Of a stretch of DNA of 64,000 nucleotides, positions 55,745 through 64,000 are shown piece by piece. Position 1 is the stretch's first letter. Each line of letters begins with the position of its first letter. Origin of the DNA: Odobenus rosmarus divergens (lineage: Eukaryota > Chordata > Mammalia > Carnivora > Odobenidae); NCBI RefSeq assembly GCF_000321225.1, contig NW_004450402.1, forward strand, positions 515,664 to 579,663, in the 5' to 3' direction. Made by a program: the position numbers and the translations under genes. Under the pieces are notes generated by a model. The model was not told where the DNA came from. It worked only from the letters and a program-made list of their open reading frames with translations, and made no database searches.

Positions 55745-57065
55745 AAATAAATAACAATATATTCTATATGCCAGACATTGAGTTACCCTTTAATGGGAAG
55801 AAAAATATAACAAAGAAATATATAGTATGCAAGGGTTAAAATATTATGGGGAAAGGGTGCCTGGGTGGCTCAGTTGGTTAAGCGACTGCCTTCGGCTCAG
55901 GTCATGATCCTGGAGTCCCGGGATCGAGTCCCACATCGGGCTCCCTGCTCAGCAGGGAGTCTGCTTCTCCCTCTGACCCTCTTCCCTCTCGTGCTCTCTA
56001 TCTCTCATTCTCTTTCTCTCAAATAAATAAACAAAATCTTAAAAAAAATATCATGGGGAAAAATAAAGCAAGGAAGGATGGGGGGCTAGTTTGCTGTGGG
56101 AGGGTGTATCATTTAGGATAGTATGGACAGGAAAAGCCTCATTGACAAGGTTCCATTTTCAAAGCAACTTAACTGGACTAAGGGAATAGAAAAATTGGAA
56201 CAACAAGTAAAAAGGTGTGCTGATTGAATGTGATTGATTTACTCCAGAAGTAGTGTGGGAGTCAATTATGATTACGTAGGACCAAGAAAGGGATGAGAGA
56301 TCAGGTCAGAGATATATACATATACCCAGTGCTTAATTACACAGAACATTTGTGGCTATGTTGAATATTTAGGATTTACCCTGTGTGAGAATGGGGTCCA
56401 CTGGGGCGGTTTTGAAGTGGGGAAAAATACTTTCTTACATTTTAATAAGATTACTCAGCTTAATGGAGAACAAGTATAAGAGAAGAACTTCTCCATGGAA
56501 GAGATTATAATGGTTTGGAGAAGATGGTAGCCGCAAGTTGGTGAGAGAGTCAGACTTGGGATTTATTTTATAAGAAGACCGTTACACCACTGACCGGTAA
56601 GACATGGGTGTTAAAAGGAAGAAAGTTGCCTTAAATTACATAGAAAGAGAAGAACACGGGAGGTGAAGATTTGGGGGAAATAAATCATTCAATCTGAGGA
56701 CACATTAAATTTGAGGAGGTCTAAACTTTACAAAGGAGATGTAATGTGGACAGTTGGATGTTCAAGTACAGACCTCACATAAGAGATCAGAGATGAAGAT
56801 TAAAGTTGGTGGTCATAACTCGTACTGAATACAGAAACCTCATGTGCTAAAGTGATGTCATCTGGGGAGTAAAAATAGAGGGAAAAGAAGACTGAAGACA
56901 GAGCCCTGGGTCACTCCAATGTTTAGAAGCCAGAAACCTGATAAATAACCAGCAAAAGAAGATTGAAAAGGAGTATCTGGTGATGAAAGAATAACCTTCA
57001 AGGAGGAAGTCATTAACTCTGTCAAATGCTTCTGGAAATTCAAATAAGAAAAAGAATACATTGGA
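55745..57065 (-). mobile_element. L2, long fragment interrupted by a SINE
   Basis: Left: CTATATGCCAGACATTGAG...ATGGGAAG. Right of the SINE: GAAAAGCCTCATTGACAAGG, TTTACCCTGTGTGAGAATGGGG, GATAAATAACCAGCAAAAGAAGATTGAAAAGGAGTATCTGG, and GAGCCCTGGGTCACTCCAATGTTTAGAAG, GGAGGAAGTCATTAACTCTGTCAAATGCTTC. These follow the antisense L2 ORF2 and 3' end over about 1.1 kb. Confidence 0.85.
55855..56044 (+). mobile_element. CAN SINE nested in L2
   Basis: Head GGGTGCCTGGGTGGCTCAGTTGGTTAAGCGACTGCC. Target copies AAAATATTATGGGGAAA (55838-55854) and AAAATATCATGGGGAAA (56045-56061). Confidence 0.97.
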
Positions 57066-58164
57066 CCGTAAGTTTTAACAGTGTGTGGGACATTAAAGGA
57101 GGCATTCTTCCATTGTATAGATGTAAAGTTAATTGCATATTTTGTAGCTGTGGTATAATACCATTGTAATATCTGGAACAGCAGCTCATGGAGAAATTTT
57201 AAACAATTAAATCCTGAAGTAAAAACAAATAATTCTGTCTTGCTCCTAAGTAGCCATATAACCCAGCAAATAGTGGGTTACACAAAAACTGTACCAAAGC
57301 TGAATGTGTGAAGGAAACTGGAAAGGAATGCATTGTTCTACATAAGAAAATAGAAAGAATTTGCCTTTAGAAAATATTTATCTCTGTTTTTGCCCTTTTG
57401 TGTTTGATTTATACATACAGAGAGAGCGGTGATGGAAGAAAGGAAGGGGAGGAAGATTATGGACACTTGGAGGATGACAGAAGGACACAGCAGAGCGACT
57501 GAATAAATTATTTTATATCAAAGATAATTAATACTGCATTTTATATTTGTAACTTGTAAACTCCTTTATCACACCAATCTTTTTGTGAAATCTGCTCCAT
57601 CCGCAAAGAGCTTGGGTGAGTATTTTGTTTTTCTTTGAATTGAAGGACTGGAGCTGAATTGCAAATTGGTATCAATTTCGGCACTTAGAAAAAGTAACAA
57701 ATGAAAGATACAGCAGAGAGTAAAAATTCAATGGGAAATCATGTGAAAAACAGCATGTGAATAAGAGCAGAGTCACAAGAATAAATAAAGGAACATCACT
57801 AGACCGACCATGAATATGACATGGAGCTTCAAAGCAAACTTATCTCAATGTGTTAAAGACCTTGTGACCCAAGATGTCTCTTGGATAAGATAAGATGTTA
57901 ATGCAAATAGATGCACCTTTCAAAGAGAAAATCAATATGCCACTTTCATCAATAGGTTTTGCTTGGTTAATTATTAAGTTTCTCCAAAGAGTGAATTATT
58001 TTTAGAAGTATGAATAATGATATGAAATAAAAGAAGGGAAAAATCATTCAGGCTCACCTTAAATAGGCCATTGTTATTTAAGGTAGGATTAAGCCAGATA
58101 GCCCAGAGACATATGGTCAAGATTTTTTTTTTAAACACGCATATTTCTATGTTCATGAATATAT
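57066..58164. other. Unassigned sequence
   Basis: No repeat family or gene recognised over 1.1 kb. Confidence 0.4.
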
Positions 58165-58507
58165 ACATTTTATTTTATTTATTTATTTATTTTAAACTAG
58201 CTGTACACCCAATGTGGGGCTTGAACTCACAACTCTGAGATCAAGAGTCACATGCTCTTTGGGGAGCCTGAGTGGCTCAGTTGATGAAGACTCCAACTCT
58301 TCACTTTGGTTCAGGTCATGATCCCAGGGTCATAAGATCCAGCCCCACATTGGGCTCCACTCTCAGCAGGGAGTCTGCTGGAGATTCTATTTCTGCCTCT
58401 GCCCCTCCCCCTGCTCTCTCTCTCTCTCTTAATCTATCAAATAAATAAATCTTTAAAGAAAAAAAAAGGGTCACATGCTCTACTGACTAAGCCAGCCAGG
58501 TGCCCCT
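58165..58507 (-). mobile_element. Older tRNA-Lys SINE split by a younger one
   Basis: The minus strand reads GGGGCACCTGGCTGGCTTAGTCAGTAGAGCATGTGAC, then after the inserted copy TGACTCTTGATCTCAGAGTTGTGAGTTCAAGCCCCACATTGGGTGT and an AAATAAATAAATAAAATAAAA tail. It keeps GTAGAGCAT and TTCAAG, closer to the parent tRNA-Lys than the other CAN SINEs, and lacks the long CT-rich middle. Confidence 0.9.
58261..58467 (+). mobile_element. CAN SINE nested in a SINE
   Basis: Head GGGGAGCCTGAGTGGCTCAGTTGATGAAG. Target copies GTCACATGCTCT at 58247-58258 and 58470-58481, inside the older SINE. Confidence 0.95.
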
Positions 58508-59111
58508 AGGGTCAAAATTTAAAAGTATAAAAAAGGAATAAAGTCATCTCTGTTAAATTTAACCCTCCCTATATTTACAATCTGGTACCTTTAGGTTGGC
58601 AAATGCACTCTAAAAAATTCCTGGATTTTGACACATAGCACACAGCTTTGGGAAATGCTTTATAATTGCTACAGGTTTTGGCAGGATGAGGTTTTGGGAA
58701 GGTTTGGTTCTTAGAGATTTGGAATCATGAGTTCCTAAGAATTTGCTGTCTATTTAAAACACAAATATTCCTTCCTGCTTCCAAATCCAGTGTTACGGGA
58801 ATGTGGATTATTGCCCACAACAAAATCCTCAATTAGGTGCTTATTTAAATCTGTTACTACTTCATTTTCCTTTATCTAAAAGTTTCCAATGATATTGCTG
58901 GAATCTGTAGATTTTAAATGTTTTTATCTCCACGTGGCCATTTTACACAAGGCACCACGGTTCTTTTGTTTCCCTGACTGGCTTCAGTGGCTCTAAACTT
59001 CCCTACAAGATGAAGATATGCAGTTCTACAAGCAAAGGGACTCAATAAATACTTGCTTAATGATTGATCATTTGCCTACAAACATTAAATATTTTAAATA
59101 AATTTTATTTT
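58508..59111. other. Unassigned sequence
   Basis: Nothing recognised with confidence; CTCAATAAATACTTGCTTAATGATTGATC near 59040 may be an L2 terminus. Confidence 0.35.
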
Positions 59112-59289
59112 GGGGTGCCTGGGTGGCTCAGTCGAGTTAAGCTCCTGACTCTTGATTTCAGCTCATGTCATGATCTCAGGGTCCTGGGATAGAGCACCAT
59201 GTTGGGCTCCATGCTGGGCATGAGCCTGCTTGAGATTCTCTCTCTCCTTCTGCCCCTCCTCCCCTCTCTCCTTCCCTCTCTATAAATAA

Positions 59290-59341
<52 letters not shown>

Positions 59342-59345
59342 AATT
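59112..59345 (+). mobile_element. CAN SINE with (GATA)n tail
   Basis: Head GGGGTGCCTGGGTGGCTCAGTCGAGTTAAGC; the AATA-rich tail has turned into a GATA microsatellite. Confidence 0.94.
59289..59341. repeat. (GATA)n microsatellite
   Basis: Twelve to thirteen perfect ATAG units grown from the SINE tail; likely polymorphic. Confidence 0.98.
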
Positions 59346-59359
59346 TGAGAGTAGTTTTA

Positions 59360-61620
59360 GAATTAGATGAAAATTGCAGATAGTATAGAAATCCCCATAC
59401 ACTGGGTGCTGTTTCCTCTATTAACATCTTACATTAATATGGTCCATTTGTCACAATTAATGAACACATATTGATATATTTTTTAAACTCCACACTTTAT
59501 AAAAATTTCCTTATTTTTTTCCCTAATATCCTTTTACTATTTCAAGATCTCATTCAGAATATTGCATTAATTTTGGTTGTAATGTCGCTTTAGACTCTCC
59601 TTGGCTGAGGCGGTTTCTCAGACTTTTCTTGGTATTGATAACTTTGACCTTTTTCAAAAGGACTTATTAGGTATTTTTTGGAATGCCCTTCAATTGGGAT
59701 TGGTCTGATGTTTTCTCTCCTAATAAGGGCAAGTTGTGTGTTTTTGGCAGGAAGACCCTGGAGATGAAGTGCCATTTTCATCACATCATATCAAGGTTAC
59801 ATACCATCCACATGACTTAGTACTGTTGATTTGGATTTTGATCACCTGGTTGAGGTAGTGTTTGAGAGTTGTCTCCAGGAAAGTTAGTCTTTCTCCCCTT
59901 TCCATACTGTACTCTTCAGAGGAGGTTACTATGTGCAATTCCCACTTAAGGAGTAGAGAGTTATACACCACCTACTTGAGGAAGATGAAAGAATATTTAC
60001 ATACATCATTTGGAATTCTTTTTCATAGAGTATTTGTCTATTCTGCCCCCATTTATTTGTTTATTCAATAATTTATTTATATCAGTACGGACTTAATTGA
60101 TATTTGTTTTATATTTTGAGTTATATGATCCAATATCACCTTATTTTATTGCTCAAATTATTGGGATTTTGGCCATTTGAGTTGGCTCCTTGACGTACCC
60201 CAATGAATGTGTTGTTTGTTTTGGTTTGGTTTTGAGTACTTCCTTACTTTCTGTTACTAAAGGAAGCTCTAGGTTCATCTTGTATAGTTACTGCCCTAGT
60301 TCCAGAATCATTCATCTTTCTAGGGAACCCTGGTTCCTATTTTTGGAGAATGGTATCAGAAATCAAGAGCTGGGCTGAAGTGTGCCTGTTGCTACTGGAG
60401 TGTCATTGTTTGTAGACCATCTCAGGCTGACAGAATTAACAGATTATATGTGTGTATATTTACCCATATATAGACACATACCTATAAATATTTCTATCTG
60501 AAAACATCTGTATCTATATTAAGCTAAATACAGGTTCATACTAACGTCTCCAACTCTAATTCATCACTACATAGATCATTACAGACTTTCCCTTGCTTGT
60601 CTTTAACCTTGTATGCCAACTGTGAGAAAACTGGTTCCCACCATCTGCCATCCCTTTATTTAATGGGTCAATTTCTTGTCTATAAGTATAATGATATCAA
60701 AATGGTTAACCCTGAGCCACTGGTGGAAACTAATTTTATCAACTAGTGCTTATATACAGCTCTTTTTGCCTTGAGTATTACAGATCCCAGTAATTCCCAA
60801 GGTTAATTAGGACAGTGTCCTTCCTCCCACATTCTTCCAGAAGTTGTTTCCCACATTCATAATAAAGTTAGATTGTTTTGTTTCATTCTACATACTGAGA
60901 TCCACTGACCTCCTAATGGACTTTCAAAATTTGCAAGTTAAAATTTTCTGTTAGTGATGTACAGTTCTGTGAGTTTTGGCAAATGCTTAATGTCATGTAT
61001 CAATAATGACAGTATAATACAGAATAGTTTTGCCAACCTAAAAAATCCTCTGTGCTTCACCTAATCAACTCTCTGCCCCATCCCTGAATTCCTGGCAACC
61101 ACTGGTCTTTTCACCATAATTATAGTTTTGTTTTTTTTCCAAAATGTCATACAATTGTTATGTAGCTCCTTCAGACTGGCTTCTTTCACTTAGCAGTACA
61201 CATTTAAGATTCACCCATATCTTTTGATGCCTCGATAGATATTTTCTTTTTATTACTGAATAATATTCCATTGTATGTATGTATCATAATTTGTTTTCCC
61301 ATTCAGCTGTTGAAGGACATCTTGGTTGTTTCAGTTTTCAGTGATTATAAATAAATCTACTAAAAATATTCAGGTTTTTGTGTAGACATAACTTATCAGA
61401 TAAATTGAGTGAATTCCTAGGAGCATGAATTTTAGATCCTATGGTAAGGCTATGTTTAGCTTTCTAAGAAACTACCAACTTGTATTCCAAAGTGTTTGTA
61501 CATTTTGCATTCCCACAAGCAATGAATGAGTGTTCTAGTTGCTCCCCTACTTTAATTGGTATTGTCAATTAAAAAATAATGATAATGTTAACCATTCTAA
61601 TATGTGCATAGTTATATCTT
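59360..61620 (-). mobile_element. Ancient L1 3'UTR, 2.2 kb
   Basis: Continuous antisense L1M 3'UTR: TTCTCAGACTTTTCTTGG, TTGGTCTGATGTTTTCTC, GGAGATGAAGTGCCATTTTCATCACATCATATCAAGG, CATTTATTTGTTTATTCAATAATTTATTTATATCAG, TTCATCTTGTATAGTTACTGCCC, CTATATTAAGCTAAATACAGGTTCATAC, TTTTGGCAAATGCTTAATGTCATG, and CATTCCCACAAGCAATGAATGAGTG. Antisense frames such as 59590-59784 are by-products. Confidence 0.88.
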
Positions 61621-61624
61621 TTTT

Positions 61625-62100
61625 TCCAATAATACAAGATTATTTCAACATCATAAAATCAATCAGTGTAATTTACAGCACTGTTTGAAAGAGAAAATCT
61701 TATCTCAAAGGATGCACAAAGTTGTATTTTTTAAATGTACAAATGAGGAATAGAACAGAATTTCTTTAACCTGATTAGAGAGAGCCATTAAAACCTAAAA
61801 CATATGTCATAATTAATAAGGAGATATTGAAAGCTTTCCTTCTGAGATCAGAAACAAGATTCCCCAGCTAGTTCAATAAAAGAAAAATAAAAAAGTGCCT
61901 AAGTATTGGCAAAAAAGAAATATACTAGTCATTATTTGCAAATTGCATTGTATGTGCAGAAAAAATTAAATGTTAGAATAAGTAAATGTAGCTAGCAAGA
62001 TCACTGGTTATAATATCTGCATACAAAAATCTAAGGAAACTTATTTCCTTACACTAGCAATAATCAATTAGAAAATAAAATTCTAAAAATATACCATATA
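61625..62100 (+). mobile_element. L1 ORF2 fragment in opposite orientation
   Basis: CAATAATACAAGATTATTTCAACATCATAAAATCAATCAGTGTAATTTACAGCA...AAAGCTTTCCTTCTGAGATCAGAAACAAGATTCC...CTTACACTAGCAATAATCAATTAGAAAATAAAATTC is the reverse-transcriptase part of ORF2 in sense, with stops. Confidence 0.85.
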
Positions 62101-62689
62101 TGATCAATGTTTTGCTAACTTCATAAAATTGATTTGAAAGTTTTCCTTTTTTATATGTTCTGGAAAGTTTGAACAATTTTTCAAATCATTTAAATAATGT
62201 TAAATATATCTCTCCAATAACAACAACAAAATATTCAAGTTGCTTGGGATTGTGGATATCCATAGAGGTATTAGGACTATCTCATTATTGAAGACCATTT
62301 TTAGATATAAATCACAGACTCCTTAGAATGTCTTGATTCCCTAAGCATTCTTTTTTTATTTACCAAAATTGACAAATTTCTTATCTCTCATTTTTTAAGA
62401 GGTAACACAGGCGTATTTAAAAATTTGCAATTAATGCAGACATGTAAAAAGTAGAAAATGAAGATAATCTACCACTTATGATATTTTGGTGTATAGCCTT
62501 ATATAGTGCATAGTTACATCTTATTATTGTTTTAGTTTATAAAGAACTTTTGATTGAGCCTATTCGCAGTCCCTTTTTTTGTTAGCCAGCATTTGATGTA
62601 ATATTTTATTATCTTTCCTCACTCTAACCAGTTTAATCATTGTTAAACTTTGCTTCTCAAAGAGACCAAACTTTTTTACCCCATAATAA
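62101..62689. other. Unassigned AT-rich sequence
   Basis: Nothing recognised. Confidence 0.4.
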
Positions 62690-63180
62690 TGGTTAAAACA
62701 CAATTAAATTAATTAAAATACATAAAAAGCCACACCAGCAACATTTAAGTATATTACAATAAATTATACATGCAAAGGAAGCAGCTGCAGCAGGAACGGT
62801 GCACATTATAGATTTATTAAAAATGAAAACACAAACAAAACTATGAGGTATCAATATGCTAAGTGTCCTACTATGGTTGGCTAGTACTGATGGAATGCCA
62901 TCCAAATCATAAATTAAGTCAGAATTTTTAATGCCACTATGTGTTCTTTTTAGTTGATTTATGTCACTGATGCAGTGTCCAGTGGGGAGAAAAATAATGC
63001 AAATTATGGTTGTCAGTTTTGGTGGTGATATTTGGAAAGAAAATAAATGGGAAAAGGAACAACTGATATTTGGCATTGCTTTCAACACAGCTTTCAGAAA
63101 GGATGTCTTTAACTGTTGCCAAATCCTATCTGTATGATAGCCCTCCAATGGACAATTTTACATGAAGCTCAGGTGACTTA
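62690..63180. promoter_or_regulatory. Candidate conserved regulatory element with POU octamer
   Basis: Repeat-free stretch containing AAATTAATTAAAAT, a perfect octamer inside AATAATGCAAATTATGG, ACAATAAATTATAC, GCAGCTGCAGC (E-box-like) and CATAAATTAAG. It also holds the second-longest open frame of the window, 151 codons antisense (62693-63148), without family features. A distal enhancer is my preferred reading; unproven. Confidence 0.3.
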
Positions 63181-63234
63181 ACAGTTGTGAACCCTTTTAT
63201 GAAGTCATTTTGCACGTCTCTTTGCTTAGTTGAT

Positions 63235-63390
63235 AAAATCATACCATGTAGGGGGCTAGAAGTGATCTAATCTCCTTATCTTTCAAATAAGAAAATTTAA
63301 GACCTGAAAGGCCTTACTAATTTTAAAAATCCCATGAACAGTCTACCAAATATGGGGTGAGAAGCCCAGTCTCTGGATTCCATTCTTTTT
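63235..63390 (-). mobile_element. MIR-like fragment
   Basis: AAGTGATCTAATCTCCTTATCTTTCAAATAAGAAAATTTAAGACCTGAAAGGCC...GAAGCCCAGTCTCTGGATTCC follows an antisense MIR/MIR3 order, diverged. Confidence 0.5.
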
Positions 63391-64000
63391 TTGTTCCCCC
63401 AATGGAAGCACAGAGCAGTTGGCTGAATATGCAATTCATATGCAGAATGTACAATTTAAGGTAGACAGAGGGGTTGACTCTGGAAATGGTTCTCGGGAAA
63501 TTGGATGCTCAGGGAGAGAGTAGACTCAAGTATCTCTGACCCTCATTTGCTTGTTTAAGTAATGGGCTTTTCTGATTAGGTAAACAAGCAAAATTAGTTC
63601 TAAGCCTTGGCTTAGATTCTGACAGAAATACTGACTATTCTGCATCCTGGTTATCTTTTGAGCACCTGATCACCAGTCACAGCTATCAATGGTGATACAG
63701 CCTTTTGTTGATTATTCTATTGCTGCTTTACTTCTTCACTAATCCTCATTCTTGTCCCTGAGAACGCCTTCACAGATAAGTTACTAACACACAAGGCTCT
63801 GTCTCAGGCCCTCTATTAGTGGAAGCAAGAAAAGGCAAACATCAAAATTATAAATATATATATATATATTTTAATGCACAATTTTCAGTCCTGCTCCTCA
63901 GTTGCAAGAGTTTGAGCTTTTTTTATCTCCTTTTTGATGATTATCTTCATTTTTATAATAATATTCTTATATTTTTTTCTCTGATTTGTCCACTTAAGGA
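63391..64000. other. Unassigned sequence with an (AT)n run
   Basis: (AT)n at about 63853-63870. Otherwise nothing recognised. Confidence 0.45.

Noticed and set aside
6875..59345. tRNA genes at the GTGGCTCAG heads
   Set aside because: These are CAN SINE heads with degenerate A and B boxes and CT-rich bodies, not cloverleaf tRNA genes.
62693..63148. 151-codon antisense open frame as a protein gene
   Set aside because: No domain, no codon-usage signal visible, hydrophobic low-complexity stretches from AT-rich DNA, and no convincing splice or promoter context.
1..64000. CRISPR arrays, operons, prophage or other bacterial systems
   Set aside because: All repeats are eukaryotic retroelements or microsatellites; there are no regularly spaced repeats with unique spacers and no gene clusters.

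Overview
This is a vertebrate nuclear window with no intact protein-coding gene, RNA gene, CpG island, CRISPR array or operon-like structure that I can see. It is AT-rich throughout. The organism is almost certainly a carnivoran mammal. At least 22 copies of the tRNA-Lys-derived CAN SINE occur, with the head GGGGCGCCTGGGTGGCTCAG, a CT-rich middle and an AATAAA-rich tail, and this family is restricted to Carnivora. None carries the dog-specific head (GGCGCAGCGGTTT type). Several carry the middle and tail seen in bears, seals and mustelids. My inference is a non-canid caniform (arctoid).

The recognisable content is a mosaic of retroelements. CAN SINEs are spread along the window, many with target-site duplications (TSDs) that fix their borders, and several sit inside older elements. 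Ancient L1 pieces lie at 5.3, 7.4, 15.2, 29.2-29.9, 32-34, 41.1-41.6, 43.2-44.0 and 59.4-62.1 kb. L2 pieces lie at about 23.8-24.6, 35.3-36.0, 40.9, 47.0, 50.6, 52.3-52.7 and 55.7-57.1 kb. MIR copies lie at about 18.8, 28.7, 41.7, 43.0, 48.3 and 50.2 kb. Three solo LTRs of one family (8.5, 25.1 and 39.3 kb), other LTR-like repeats (9.8, 26, 37.7 and 40.3 kb) and four hAT-type DNA transposon remnants (10.3, 20.6, 22.0 and 52.1 kb) complete the list. Simple repeats are frequent.

The only gene-derived sequence I recognise is a processed pseudogene of the mitochondrial ADP/ATP carrier SLC25A5 (ANT2) at about 13.5-14.7 kb on the minus strand. It is intronless, carries its 3'UTR, and is broken by frameshifts and stops. 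No genes here can work together. The window reads as intergenic sequence or the inside of a very long intron.

The stretches not explained by repeats are mostly featureless. Two look like candidate conserved regulatory elements because of dense homeodomain or POU-type motifs (30.5-30.9 and 62.7-63.2 kb). One open stretch ends at a good splice donor (11.5-11.9 kb). The most unusual structural observations are a 23-bp-stem hairpin at 21.8 kb, a poly(T)-only insertion with a perfect 20-bp TSD at 24.1 kb, a near-identical 70-bp duplication 590 bp apart at 18.0/18.6 kb, and two tandem SINEs sharing three copies of one target site at 54.7-55.2 kb. I found no previously undescribed biological system.
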